IMG/VR virus record: IMGVR_UViG_3300042563_002309
Coordinates: 62,001-126,000 of that record
From: a virus
Strand: one strand, 5' to 3'
DNA: 64,000 bases
Part shown: piece after piece, positions 54,363 to 63,554 of the stretch
How the letters are laid out: each line of letters opens with the position of its first letter
Numbering within the stretch: position 1 is the stretch's first letter
Made by a program: the position numbers and the translations under genes
Notes under the pieces: generated by a model
The model's database searches: none
The model's input: the letters and a program-made list of their open reading frames with translations, nothing else
Told to the model about the DNA's origin: nothing

Positions 54363-55558
54363 AAAAAATAAACAAACAAATTGATCTGTTTAAAGTATTT
54401 ATGTCACCAACAGCAGCAGCAGAAGTGGGTGAAGTACTTAATAGCGGTTTTATCGGACAGGGACCTAAAGTTAATGAGCTTGAAAAGAAATTACAAAACT
54501 TCCTTAAAGTAGATAACTCAGAGGTAATTACTTACAATTCAGCAACATCAGCAGAACATTTAGCATACCATTTATTAAAAAAGCCTTCTAAAATATCAAT
54601 AGGATTTGATGGAGCGGCTATGGTAACAGAGAACTGGCCAGGACTTGAAGAAGGGGATGAAGTATTAACAACAGCGTTGACTTGTACAGCAACCAATTGG
54701 CCTATTTTAGCAAATGGATTAAAGATCAAATGGGTAGATGTGGAACCTACTACAATGAATATTTGCTTAAAGGATTTAGAGAGTAAATTAACAGAGAAGA
54801 CTAAAATTGTAGCCGTAGTACACTGGGGAGGATATCCAGTAGACTTAGTAGAACTTCAAGCTATTCAAAAAAGATATAGAGAGAAGTACGGCTTTCCTTT
54901 TATGATTATGGATGATGCTGCTCATGCTATGGGAAGTAAATTAGATGGAAAGAACATCGGCACATTCGAAACTATTACTACATTCTCATTACAAGCAATT
55001 AAACATATAACATCTGTAGATGGAGGATTCTGGACATCACCTTTCATAGAATTAAACAAAAGAGCAAAACTAACTAGATGGTACGGTATTGATAGAGAAG
55101 GTCCTAGATCAGACTTTAGATGTGAATCAGATATTCCTGAGTGGGGTTTTAAATTCCATATGAATGATATCTGTGCAACAGTAGGACTCTCAAATCTAAA
55201 TCATGCAGAAGAGATTATATCAAAGCATAAAGCAAATGGAGCTTTCTATAATAAAGAATTGCAAGGAGTAAAAGGAGTTACTCTATTGGAGAATGATCCT
55301 AGAAAAGAATCAGCTTACTGGCTATATACTATGAGAGTAGAGAACAGAGATGCTTTTATGAAGTATATGTCTGAGAACGGAGTGGCTACTTCTAGAGTTC
55401 ATGAAAGAAATGATAAGCATACTTGTACAAGAGAATTCTTAGCTCCTCTTCCTAATGTAGATTTAGTATCAAAAGATATGATATGCATACCAGTAGGGTG
55501 GTGGGTAACAGAGGAAGAGAGACAGTACATAGTAGATTTAATTAAACAAGGATGGTAG
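54359..55558 (+). CDS. DegT/DnrJ/EryC1-type sugar aminotransferase
   Basis: 399 residues. PLP enzyme that aminates keto sugars. MIMDDAAHAMGSKLDGK (the D-x-A-x-A site), SLQAIKHITSVDGGF with the Schiff-base Lys in QAIKH, and the N-terminal TYNSATSAEHLAYHLL motif are clear. Probably forms an amino sugar used by the neighbouring transferases. Confidence 0.9.
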   Translation: MKKINKQIDLFKVFMSPTAAAEVGEVLNSGFIGQGPKVNELEKKLQNFLKVDNSEVITYNSATSAEHLAYHLLKKPSKISIGFDGAAMVTENWPGLEEGDEVLTTALTCTATNWPILANGLKIKWVDVEPTTMNICLKDLESKLTEKTKIVAVVHWGGYPVDLVELQAIQKRYREKYGFPFMIMDDAAHAMGSKLDGKNIGTFETITTFSLQAIKHITSVDGGFWTSPFIELNKRAKLTRWYGIDREGPRSDFRCESDIPEWGFKFHMNDICATVGLSNLNHAEEIISKHKANGAFYNKELQGVKGVTLLENDPRKESAYWLYTMRVENRDAFMKYMSENGVATSRVHERNDKHTCTREFLAPLPNVDLVSKDMICIPVGWWVTEEERQYIVDLIKQGW

Positions 55559-55776
55559 ATACTAAAGTAGATTTAAAATCATCAGTTACAGAAGCAGTAG
55601 GAGAATTAACAACTCAGATTATACACTTTGTAGGAGGAGAGAAGAGAACATTTACAGATGTAGTATCTACGTCAATCAGGCAAGGACAGTTCACAAAGTT
55701 TAAACAAAAGGACGGTACTTGGATTATGATAAATGATAAGAATGTTTTATGTATAGAAGTTTTTAAACAAGAGTAG
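55552..55776 (+). CDS. Protein of unknown function
   Basis: 74 residues, beta-rich C-terminal half (GTWIMINDKNVLCIEVF). Overlaps the aminotransferase by seven bases. Not recognised. Confidence 0.5.
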   Translation: MVDTKVDLKSSVTEAVGELTTQIIHFVGGEKRTFTDVVSTSIRQGQFTKFKQKDGTWIMINDKNVLCIEVFKQE

Positions 55777-55782
55777 ACAGAT

Positions 55783-56385
55783 ATGAAATATGCAAATATA
55801 TTACCGCAACACAAATATCCTTGGCTGGAGACGTTGTACAGTATGGTACTTGATATAAAGCCTAAGGTAGTCATAGAGTACGGAACAGAGCATGCAGGCA
55901 CGGCTATAGTAATGGGACTTGCATTGAAAGAGTTGTACGAACAGGAACAGCATCAAGGAATTGTATTCACATATGATACTTTTGAAAAACAAAGTAAAGG
56001 GGAAATAGGCTCATCACCGAACTATAAAGTAGCAGTGGATAATATAGCTCACTACGGATTACAAGACTATGTAAAAGTGGACTATGGGGACTTTTTTAAA
56101 TTTTGTGACGACCCTAGTAAAGAGTTTGATTTACTGTACTTTGACATAGACAATGATGGAGATAAGGTACTGGAAATGTATAACGGATGCAAGAGTAATA
56201 TTGAAAAAGGCTCAGTAGTAATCTTTGAAGGAGGTTCACAAGTAAGAGACGATGTTGAATGGATGAATAATCTAAACAAAGTAAAAATTACAGACATTAA
56301 AGAACAAGTAGGGTACCAACTACTCACACCTAATCAAAAATACTCTTGTAGTATAATCTTTAACACCAAAAAATATAGTTTATGA
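55783..56385 (+). CDS. SAM-dependent methyltransferase-like protein
   Basis: 200 residues. VVIEYGTEHAGTAIVM corresponds to motif I, then FDLLYFDIDNDGD and VVIFEGG, as in methyltransf_24 and cephalosporin-hydroxylase-like proteins. Probably methylates a sugar in this cluster. The glycine-rich loop is degenerate, so activity is less certain. Confidence 0.65.
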   Translation: MKYANILPQHKYPWLETLYSMVLDIKPKVVIEYGTEHAGTAIVMGLALKELYEQEQHQGIVFTYDTFEKQSKGEIGSSPNYKVAVDNIAHYGLQDYVKVDYGDFFKFCDDPSKEFDLLYFDIDNDGDKVLEMYNGCKSNIEKGSVVIFEGGSQVRDDVEWMNNLNKVKITDIKEQVGYQLLTPNQKYSCSIIFNTKKYSL

Positions 56386-57083
56386 TACAGTTTATAATAG
56401 TAGGGTGGCACTTTGACCTATACCCGGAATTAGTACAGGAATTAATTGAATTGCAAGAGGCAAATAAAGATTCAATAAACATCTTTTGGTCATGTCATAG
56501 AGAGCCTTCAGAGTCAGTTAAAGCTAACTTCGAATATAAAGTGTTTCCTAACTTAGGACTAGAGGATGGAGCTTATCAACAAGCATTAGATTACCTAGAT
56601 ATTGCTGACGATACTATTTTGTTCTTAATGCATGACGATATCATAGTTAAGGATTGGGGATTCATTAATGAATGCATAGGAAGGTTAGAGCAAGGAGCTG
56701 CCTTCGTAGGTAATGGAATGAATTACCCAGACTATATGTCTCCAACTAGAATCTACGATGAGGAGTTCTTTCCACGTACAGTACTAGAAGTATCACGTCC
56801 GGAGAGTCTTCACTACTTCCAGAAAGAAGGAATGGCCTATACCTTTAGAGAAAGCTTCCTATGTACAGTAAGAAAATATCTAAGAGATATAAATGACTTT
56901 GAAGTAGTATGGGAAGAGCCAGGAGAGAATATGCCAATAGGTCCTATGGGTAATATGCAACAATCAATGCTGGGGTGGAAAATTACACAGACATATGGAG
57001 TAGAACGTATGAGCTATCTTTCAAATACTTACATGGATTCCGATTGGTTATACGAATGTGAAAGAGGTCTAGTTAAAAACTAA
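56382..57083 (+). CDS. Glycosyltransferase-like protein (GT-A)
   Basis: 233 residues with a Rossmann-like start and ILFLMHDDIIVKDWGF, an HDD metal motif in the position of D-x-D, followed by a region typical of GT2-like or DUF-type transferases. The family is not certain. Overlaps the previous gene by four bases. Confidence 0.65.
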   Translation: MIQFIIVGWHFDLYPELVQELIELQEANKDSINIFWSCHREPSESVKANFEYKVFPNLGLEDGAYQQALDYLDIADDTILFLMHDDIIVKDWGFINECIGRLEQGAAFVGNGMNYPDYMSPTRIYDEEFFPRTVLEVSRPESLHYFQKEGMAYTFRESFLCTVRKYLRDINDFEVVWEEPGENMPIGPMGNMQQSMLGWKITQTYGVERMSYLSNTYMDSDWLYECERGLVKN

Positions 57084-57099
57084 TATAATAAAACAAGTT

Positions 57100-58092
57100 A
57101 TGGATAAAAAAGTATACTACATAAGTGATTGGCATGTAAGCCCAGGGCATTACAGTTACGAACGTCATCGCTTTCCACAAGCATACATAGAGCTAGCTCC
57201 TTGGTATATCTTAAACTGGAGAGATATTCCTAATGTAATAAAAGGTACTGGAAATATTATCGTAATAAACACTCCTGTTCACGATGAGTTGGCTAAGTTA
57301 AAGATTGCCGATAGTCTTACAGAAGGTAATGAAGTGTATATTGTACAGGAAGGATCCGTATGGGACTGGTTAGATTGGTCAGCTCCAGAACAAGAAATGT
57401 ATATAAAGATACTGTCTAAAGCAAAAGCATACCTATGCTCTAATGAATACGAAAAACGTATGATGAAAGTGTTTATAGAAAATAGTATAAAGGTACCGCC
57501 CTGCACTAGGCATTTCGCAGAATCAGCTAGAGAACATTTAGGGAACTATGTGTTTATAGTTAATCCCTGTAAGGGATATCAGAGAGGTATGATCTCTCAC
57601 AAGTTAGTATACGATAGTGTTCCTAAAGAATTAGAAGTGTATACTATGCATTATGATAGAACTCCTCACATTGGAAGAATGTTACCACTACCAGACTCGT
57701 ACTCTATGCCAGGTTTTAAAAAATTAAACTATATGCAGCATGATGAGTTTTTATCCACTGCTTATACTTCAAGATTTGGAGTAGATATTCATAGGGACTT
57801 TTCAGCAGGACAAACAGCAGTAGACTTTGGATCACTCGGAGTACCTATGGTAGGTAATATTCAACTAGATGCTCAGAGAAATATATTTCCAGACACTTCT
57901 TTCGAATGGGACGACTACGAAGGATTTAAGAAATGTATTAAAACACTTTCTACTGATGATGAATTCTGTAAAGAAGTCGGAAGAAAAGCTTTAGAGAATG
58001 TACAGAAAACACATTTAAGTACTATAGTTGTAGAAACTTTTAAAAACGAATTTAATACATTAAGAGAATGTCAAACGGAATCTATAAAATAA
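57100..58092 (+). CDS. Probable GT-B glycosyltransferase
   Basis: 330 residues. The C-terminal part (TAYTSRFGVDIHRDFSAGQ and TAVDFGSLGVPMVGN) resembles the donor-binding half of GT-B enzymes, where a Ser/Gly-rich G-x-P loop follows a conserved acidic position. No close family recognised. Overlaps the next gene by 25 bases. Confidence 0.55.
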   Translation: MDKKVYYISDWHVSPGHYSYERHRFPQAYIELAPWYILNWRDIPNVIKGTGNIIVINTPVHDELAKLKIADSLTEGNEVYIVQEGSVWDWLDWSAPEQEMYIKILSKAKAYLCSNEYEKRMMKVFIENSIKVPPCTRHFAESAREHLGNYVFIVNPCKGYQRGMISHKLVYDSVPKELEVYTMHYDRTPHIGRMLPLPDSYSMPGFKKLNYMQHDEFLSTAYTSRFGVDIHRDFSAGQTAVDFGSLGVPMVGNIQLDAQRNIFPDTSFEWDDYEGFKKCIKTLSTDDEFCKEVGRKALENVQKTHLSTIVVETFKNEFNTLRECQTESIK

Positions 58093-58712
58093 CAGAAGAC
58101 TTTGAAAAAGCCTTAGGAGATTATACAGGAGCAAAGTATGTAATTACTTTAGATAATATGAGTAACGGACTTTTCTTAGCACTATATTACGAGAACTATG
58201 TAAAAAAGAGCATAACATCTCCTACAATAAAAATACCAAACAGAACATACCCTTCAGTACCATGTGAGATTATTCATGCTGGATTAAGAGTAGAGTTTGA
58301 AATAGTAGAGGGAAGAACTATTAAAGGAGCTTATAATCTAAAAGGAAGTAATGTATGGGACTCTGCTTTATCGTTTACAGCAGACATGTATAAGCAAGGA
58401 ACTCATATGTGTATATCTTTTACAGGACCTTATAAGCATTTTAAATTATCTAAAGGAGGAGCAATACTGACAGATAGCGAAGAGGCTTACTTGTGGTTTA
58501 AGAGAGCTAGGTATAGTGGAAGAAGAGAATGTTCGTACCACGAAGATGATTTGGATATGTTAGGATGGAATTTCTATATGATGCCAGAGTTAGCAGCAAG
58601 AGGAATGTTATTAATGAATCAATTCTACACACTAGACGGTACTAAGAAACATAATGCTGATTTAGAATTACCTTACCCAGACTTATCTAAGTTCGAGATA
58701 TACACACGATGA
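58068..58712 (+). CDS. Short DegT-like aminotransferase
   Basis: 214 residues, about half the usual length. LDNMSNGLFLALYY, SNVWDSALSFTADM (the Asp that binds PLP nitrogen) and SFTGPYKHFKLSKGGAIL (probable PLP Lys region) match the large domain of DegT enzymes, but the small C-terminal domain is missing. It may be a truncated, non-canonical or heteromeric partner of the full-length enzyme at 54359. Confidence 0.65.
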   Translation: MSNGIYKITEDFEKALGDYTGAKYVITLDNMSNGLFLALYYENYVKKSITSPTIKIPNRTYPSVPCEIIHAGLRVEFEIVEGRTIKGAYNLKGSNVWDSALSFTADMYKQGTHMCISFTGPYKHFKLSKGGAILTDSEEAYLWFKRARYSGRRECSYHEDDLDMLGWNFYMMPELAARGMLLMNQFYTLDGTKKHNADLELPYPDLSKFEIYTR

Positions 58713-59281
58713 AAAAAGCTTTAATAGGATTTGGGGGACATGCTAGAGAGGTCTTAGCTCAAATGGGAGAAGATCTTATATGCTTTGTAGATAATCAATA
58801 TGTAGTAGAGGGTACATTACCTATCTCTTCTTTTGATCCTACAGAGTATGAAGTAATGGTAGCAGTAGGAGACTCTAAGGACAGGTACGACATAGTTCAG
58901 AAGCTTCCAAAAGAGACTAAATACTTTACCTTCATACATCCTACAGCTCTTATAATGAATAATGTGGAGATAGGAGAGGGTAGTTTTATTGGTGCTTATT
59001 CAATACTTACTACTAATATTAAAATAGGTAAACATGCATTACTGAATAGAGGTAATCAAATAGGGCATGACTGCATCATCGGAGATTACTTCAGTGCAAT
59101 GCCAGGAGCTATTGTATCAGGTAATGTAACAATTTACAGCTGCGTGTATATGGGAACTAACTCAACAATTAGAGAAAAACTATCAGTACATAGCTTTGCT
59201 ACAATCGGACTTAATGCCGGAGTTGTAAAATCAACAGAAGGTCCTTATACTTATATAGGAACACCAGCTAAAATACTATAA
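58709..59281 (+). CDS. NeuD/PglD-like sugar O- or N-acyltransferase
   Basis: 190 residues. KKALIGFGGHAREVL is the N-terminal substrate-binding fold of the NeuD/PglD group, and from about residue 80 a left-handed beta-helix of hexapeptide repeats runs to the end (VEIGEGSFIGAYSIL, IGHDCIIGDY). Acetylates an amino sugar, probably the product of the aminotransferase genes. Overlaps the preceding gene by four bases. Confidence 0.88.
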   Translation: MKKALIGFGGHAREVLAQMGEDLICFVDNQYVVEGTLPISSFDPTEYEVMVAVGDSKDRYDIVQKLPKETKYFTFIHPTALIMNNVEIGEGSFIGAYSILTTNIKIGKHALLNRGNQIGHDCIIGDYFSAMPGAIVSGNVTIYSCVYMGTNSTIREKLSVHSFATIGLNAGVVKSTEGPYTYIGTPAKIL

Positions 59282-59291
59282 ACAAAATAGA

Positions 59292-60143
59292 ATGAAAGTA
59301 CTAGTAACAGGAGGAGCAGGATTTGTAGGAACAAATCTAATCAAAAGACTTCTAGAGGAAGGACATGAAGTTGTATCGGTTGATAACTACAACACAGGAT
59401 TGAAAAGCAATCATCAAGAAGGATGCTTATATGTTGAACAAGACATAAGAAACATATCTGATTATTCTGCATGGGGTAAATTTGATATTGTATATCATTT
59501 AGCAGCAATTGCTAGAATACAGCCATCCTTTATCAATCCGGAAGAGTACTTTATAACTAATGCTTATGCTACTATGAAGATAGCTAAGTATTGTTCCGAT
59601 AAGAACATACCACTTGTATATGCAGGAAGTAGTTCACATCATTCAGGTAAGTTTAAAAATCCATATACATTTAGTAAGGATGTAGGAGAAGAAGTAATCC
59701 AGTTATTTGAACAACATTACAATTTAAAAGCTACCATAGTACGATTTTATAATGTATACGGACCATATCATTTAAAAGAAGGAGGATATACTACTCTAAT
59801 AGGAGCATGGGAGAAGAGAGTTGAAGAAGGTAAGTCACTAATCATTTACGGAGATGGAACAAAGCGTAGAGACTTCACACACGTTGATGATATTATAGAA
59901 GGATTAGTATTAGTGAATACTAAACAAGCTTGGGGGATTATATTTGAATTAGGAAAAGGACATAACTATTCAGTTAATGAAATAGCAGATGCTTTTGGAA
60001 TAGAGGTAGAATATAAAGAGAACAAGCCAGGTGAAGCAGAGATAACTCTATGTACAGATACAGCAGCAAGAGACATCCTAGGTTGGAATCCTGAGAAAGA
60101 TATCATAGATTACATAAAAGAATACTTATCATGCAAAAAATAA
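59292..60143 (+). CDS. NAD-dependent sugar epimerase/dehydratase
   Basis: 283 residues, extended SDR. VTGGAGFVGTNL at the N terminus binds NAD, AGSSS and NPYTFSK give the Ser and Y-x3-K catalytic residues, and RFYNVYGPYH and RRDFTHVDDI are the usual later motifs. Acts on a nucleotide sugar, GalE- or UDP-glucuronate epimerase-like. Shares 13 bases with the next gene. Confidence 0.92.
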   Translation: MKVLVTGGAGFVGTNLIKRLLEEGHEVVSVDNYNTGLKSNHQEGCLYVEQDIRNISDYSAWGKFDIVYHLAAIARIQPSFINPEEYFITNAYATMKIAKYCSDKNIPLVYAGSSSHHSGKFKNPYTFSKDVGEEVIQLFEQHYNLKATIVRFYNVYGPYHLKEGGYTTLIGAWEKRVEEGKSLIIYGDGTKRRDFTHVDDIIEGLVLVNTKQAWGIIFELGKGHNYSVNEIADAFGIEVEYKENKPGEAEITLCTDTAARDILGWNPEKDIIDYIKEYLSCKK

Positions 60144-61321
60144 CATTCGTAATACCTTCCAGAAACAATCTAGAGTTTTTACAATTAGCTTATAAATCAA
60201 TTCGAAATCTTAGAACCAAGCATGAAGTCTTAGTACTTGATGATGCTTCTACAGATGGAACAGCAGAATGGATTACATCTCTTAACGATGAAGATCTTAT
60301 CACACATGTCAATCCAGGTCCAGAAAGGATAGGAATTGTAGGAATGTTTGACAAAGGAATTGAGATGGCAAGAACAGAGATCATATTTGCCTTCCATGCC
60401 GATATGATTGCAGGTCCTAATCTAGATAAGAATATATTAAAGCATTTAAAAAGAGGAACAGTTGTAAGTGCAACTAGAATAGAACCTTCTCTTCATCCAC
60501 CAGGACCGGAGAAGATTACTCAAGATTGGGGAATAGAAGTAGAAGAGATAGACTTCAACGGAGTAATAAATGCTATAGGTCATTTTGAAAATCAAAATAA
60601 AGATAAAACAACTGAGGGTATATTTGCTCCCTGGTGTATGTATAAAGAAGACTTCCAGGCAGTAGGAGGACATGACGAAGTATTTGCACCTCAATCAAAA
60701 GAAGACTCAGATCTATTTAACAGATTTGTATTAAATGGTTACAAAGTAATTCAATCATGGGATGGATTAGTATATCATTTTACTTCTAGAGGAAGTAGAT
60801 TTAATAAACATGCCGGAGGAGGAGCTGGAAAGAATAGTGAGGAGTGGTTATACACAACTACTAAGAATGGTAGAGAGTTTATTCGTAAGTGGGGATCGTT
60901 TATAAAGCATGATTCATTAATGAAGCCAATCGTACCTCCAAAGTATAATGTAGCATTTGTAGTTAACAATTGTAACTCTGAGATGTTAGAAGCATTTGAA
61001 CCTTGGTGCGATAGAATCTATATTAACGATGAACTGGGAATATTGTTTGCAGCCTACTATGAAACTGAACATAAAAATACATCATACGATTTAAAGAAAC
61101 GAGTACTTAATACGAAGTGGAACGATCCTCAAGGAGAAAATGATATCGTAGTAGAGTTTGATGGAAAGCAGATCACACAACAGTCCTTCAGCGTTATACA
61201 ACAACTGGCAGAGATTATAAAAGAGAGTGGAGAAGTAGGAGAGTTTGAATTAGATGTATTTAAAATAACTATTAACTCTCTTATAGAATATCAGAACGAT
61301 CTAATAGTATGTAAAAATTAA
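60131..61321 (+). CDS. Glycosyltransferase, GT2-like with C-terminal extension
   Basis: 396 residues. GT-A start ITFVIPSRNNLEFLQLAYKSI, VLDDASTDGTAEW, FAFHADMIAGPNL (D-x-D-like) and a GGHDEVFAPQSKEDSDL acceptor region. The C-terminal 130 residues are an extra domain of unknown role. Last gene of the sugar cluster. Confidence 0.85.
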   Translation: MQKITFVIPSRNNLEFLQLAYKSIRNLRTKHEVLVLDDASTDGTAEWITSLNDEDLITHVNPGPERIGIVGMFDKGIEMARTEIIFAFHADMIAGPNLDKNILKHLKRGTVVSATRIEPSLHPPGPEKITQDWGIEVEEIDFNGVINAIGHFENQNKDKTTEGIFAPWCMYKEDFQAVGGHDEVFAPQSKEDSDLFNRFVLNGYKVIQSWDGLVYHFTSRGSRFNKHAGGGAGKNSEEWLYTTTKNGREFIRKWGSFIKHDSLMKPIVPPKYNVAFVVNNCNSEMLEAFEPWCDRIYINDELGILFAAYYETEHKNTSYDLKKRVLNTKWNDPQGENDIVVEFDGKQITQQSFSVIQQLAEIIKESGEVGEFELDVFKITINSLIEYQNDLIVCKN

Positions 61322-61340
61322 CTATTTATAACAAAAACAT

Positions 61341-61694
61341 ATGAGCTTAATCAACGAAATAAAAGAGATGCTATCTGAAGTTACAAAGGTAAACTTCAAA
61401 GGAAACAAATTTGTCCTTAAGATAGATGTAAACGAAGATCCAAATAAGAAAGGAATCAAAGTACAATTCCTTCCAACTACATTTGCAGGTATGTCTAAGC
61501 AACAACAAGACGACATCGCTATGGAGTTAGGAGCTAAATTGAATCAAGGACTATCGGCTCTAGGCTTAACAGTTGAGAGAGACAGAGAATTAAAGGATAA
61601 GACGATTGTAGGCTTCTTTATATACATCGAATACCTAGATAAGATTATTATCAATGCTTTAAATCAAGCAGCACAAGAACCAAGTAACAACTAA
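61341..61694 (+). CDS. Protein of unknown function
   Basis: 117 residues, soluble, mixed alpha/beta, with KFVLKIDVNEDPNKKGIKVQF and a long central helix. CTATTTAT at 61322-61329 lies just before the start. Not recognised. Confidence 0.55.
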   Translation: MSLINEIKEMLSEVTKVNFKGNKFVLKIDVNEDPNKKGIKVQFLPTTFAGMSKQQQDDIAMELGAKLNQGLSALGLTVERDRELKDKTIVGFFIYIEYLDKIIINALNQAAQEPSNN

Positions 61695-61704
61695 TTAGAG
61701 AGAT

Positions 61705-61917
61705 ATGCCACAGTTTTGTTTTTATTCAAAAAATAACCCTACACAAGAACCAGTAGGAGTATTACATGCAGCAAGTAGAGAAGAAGCAATAAAATTCTTC
61801 TCATTATCAAAACAGTTACCAGTAAACGATTTTCTAACAATTTTTGAAGTAAAGAACTACACGTATGGTACACAAGAAGGACTTAAGGAAAACACTAAAC
61901 AGCTTCTTAAAGGCTAG
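61705..61917 (+). CDS. Protein of unknown function
   Basis: 70 residues, soluble. LHAASREEAIKFFSLSKQLPV resembles small beta-alpha-beta proteins with E-E-A helices. Not recognised. Confidence 0.5.
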   Translation: MPQFCFYSKNNPTQEPVGVLHAASREEAIKFFSLSKQLPVNDFLTIFEVKNYTYGTQEGLKENTKQLLKG

Positions 61918-61939
61918 TATTAGTATAAAGGAAAAGGGT

Positions 61940-62275
61940 ATGGCTAGAGAGGTAATCGAAAAGAAACTCTTCATAGAAAATATTATCCTTTTAAGAGAGA
62001 TAGAGGATAGGAGAGACTTCATGGAAGAAGAGATCGGAGTAGATATGTCTATCTACGAAGAGAAGTTCCTACAAATAATAGAAAATCTATTCAAGATACA
62101 CTTCAGCAAAGAACAATTTGCATTAATACAGTACTACCTTTACCAAGTCCCTACAATAGATAATTGGGATGGAAAGATAGATCTCTCAGATGGAAAGAAA
62201 ATGATTACAGTTGACTTTGAAACACCTGAGCAGGTTTGGAATGTAATAACTAGCTTAAAAGAAGTAAAGAAATAG
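61940..62275 (+). CDS. Protein of unknown function
   Basis: 111 residues starting at the ATG at 61940; an upstream in-frame GTG would overlap the previous gene heavily. Acidic, helical N-terminal two thirds and a strand-rich end. Not recognised. Confidence 0.5.
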   Translation: MAREVIEKKLFIENIILLREIEDRRDFMEEEIGVDMSIYEEKFLQIIENLFKIHFSKEQFALIQYYLYQVPTIDNWDGKIDLSDGKKMITVDFETPEQVWNVITSLKEVKK

Positions 62276-62306
62276 TTGCTAGAACGAATCTTTATTCTTA
62301 TATTTA
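62276..62306 (+). promoter_or_regulatory. Bacteroidota-type promoter
   Basis: TTG at 62276-62278 in GTTGCTAG, 20 bases, TATATTTA at 62299-62306, GGTATA, then an ACGGTTATG start context at 62333. Confidence 0.75.
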
Positions 62307-62332
62307 GGTATAATTAATAAACAAAAACGGTT

Positions 62333-62734
62333 ATGAATTTAGAAATGATTCCTTGTACAAGATGTGGCAATGATATGCCAAAGCTCCGATTAGACAGTTA
62401 CGGATACGACTTCTGTGTTAACTGCTCAGATGTAAAGCCTAAGGTAGGACGTATTAGAGTAGTAGGAGAAGGAGACTATACAGTAACAGAGCTTGATATC
62501 TTAGATCAAGACACTGCTAGAAGACTTCAAGAGATGGAAAATACTTCAAGAGGAGTAAGAAATGTTCCATTAGAGATCTTAAACTATGACGAAGATGAAG
62601 TAACAGATGATGCTAAAGCATTAGATGCTGTTATTGAAAAGGCCTTAGATGATGATTTAGAAATCGAAGAGGTAGAAGAAGACTTAGAAGATCTAGAAGA
62701 TATAGATGATCTAGAAGACGAAGATGAAGACTAA
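62333..62734 (+). CDS. Zinc-ribbon protein with acidic tail
   Basis: 133 residues. CTRCGNDMPKLRLDSYGYDFC then VNC near the N terminus forms a DksA/TraR-type zinc ribbon (cysteines 8, 11, 28 and 31). The last 45 residues are almost purely Asp/Glu/Leu. The design suggests a protein that contacts RNA polymerase or a basic partner, but function is unknown. Confidence 0.6.
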   Translation: MNLEMIPCTRCGNDMPKLRLDSYGYDFCVNCSDVKPKVGRIRVVGEGDYTVTELDILDQDTARRLQEMENTSRGVRNVPLEILNYDEDEVTDDAKALDAVIEKALDDDLEIEEVEEDLEDLEDIDDLEDEDED

Positions 62735-63388
62735 ATGCCAGCAGCTAAATTTATATCTAAAGATGATTGCCTCAGAGCAATGGACAATACTAAGAGTAAT
62801 AGAGGAGCAGCTCGATTTCTTCGTTGCAGCTTTGTCCATTATAAGAAGTATGCCAGAACTTATGTAAACGAAGAAGGAATAACTCTATGGGAGGTTCATA
62901 AGAATCCAGCCGGAATAGGTATTCCTAAATATCTTCCTAACAAAGGCAAACAAGCACCCCTTAAGGAATTAATAGAAGGAAAGATATCAGTAGCTTCTTT
63001 TGAGCCGGCTAAGATCAAACAGAGACTAATCTTTGAAGGGTACTTGAAAGAGGAATGCAATCGATGTGGCTTTCATGAAGAGAGAGTAACAGATCATAAA
63101 ATACCTTTGATACTTCAATTCAAGGATAAGAATAAAGTCAACTATGAGCTTACTAATATAGAGCTTATGTGTTACAATTGTTCTTTCCTGTACTCGGTAT
63201 CACCTATTACCGACAAGCAAGTAGCAGCAGCAGAAGATTCTGTAGACAGACAAGTAAGAGATTTTGATTGGGAGGTAGATGATGCAATGAAAGAGCATCT
63301 AGAATCATTAGGACTTTGGAATGAAGTACCAACAGATGGTTCACAATACATCTCAGAAAACTTTAAGAGGAATGAAAAAGAAGACTAA
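62735..63388 (+). CDS. HNH-like zinc protein
   Basis: 217 residues. An N-terminal helix-turn-helix-like part (about 8-40) is followed by LKEECNRCGFHEERVTDHKIPL then FKDKNKVNYELTNIELMCYNCSFLY: two C-x2-C pairs around a DH-x4-L segment in the order of an HNH domain, similar to proteins found in many large phages. The final catalytic His is not obvious, so it may be a DNA-binding zinc protein. Starts one base after the preceding stop. Confidence 0.6.
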   Translation: MPAAKFISKDDCLRAMDNTKSNRGAARFLRCSFVHYKKYARTYVNEEGITLWEVHKNPAGIGIPKYLPNKGKQAPLKELIEGKISVASFEPAKIKQRLIFEGYLKEECNRCGFHEERVTDHKIPLILQFKDKNKVNYELTNIELMCYNCSFLYSVSPITDKQVAAAEDSVDRQVRDFDWEVDDAMKEHLESLGLWNEVPTDGSQYISENFKRNEKED

Positions 63389-63500
63389 ACCTACCAGAGA
63401 AAGAATTGTAGCCAACAAGCTTGTAAAGCAATCAGAGCAGAATGAAAAGCTGAGAGAGAAAACAATCAGTAATTCTTTTTGGAAATTGTTTGGAAAATAG
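63372..63500 (+). CDS. Small basic protein
   Basis: 42 residues, very basic and helical (KKKTKPTRERIVANKLVKQS...), overlapping the previous gene by 17 bases. The stop is directly followed by the next promoter. Not recognised. Confidence 0.45.
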   Translation: MKKKTKPTRERIVANKLVKQSEQNEKLREKTISNSFWKLFGK

Positions 63501-63531
63501 TTGCTAGTACGAATCTTTGTTCGTATATTTA
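63501..63531 (+). promoter_or_regulatory. Bacteroidota-type promoter
   Basis: TTG at 63501-63503 in GTTGCTAG, 20 bases, TATATTTA at 63524-63531, GGTATA, then an AAAAAAAGGTTATG start context at 63555. Confidence 0.75.
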
Positions 63532-63554
63532 GGTATAGAAATTAAAAAAAGGTT

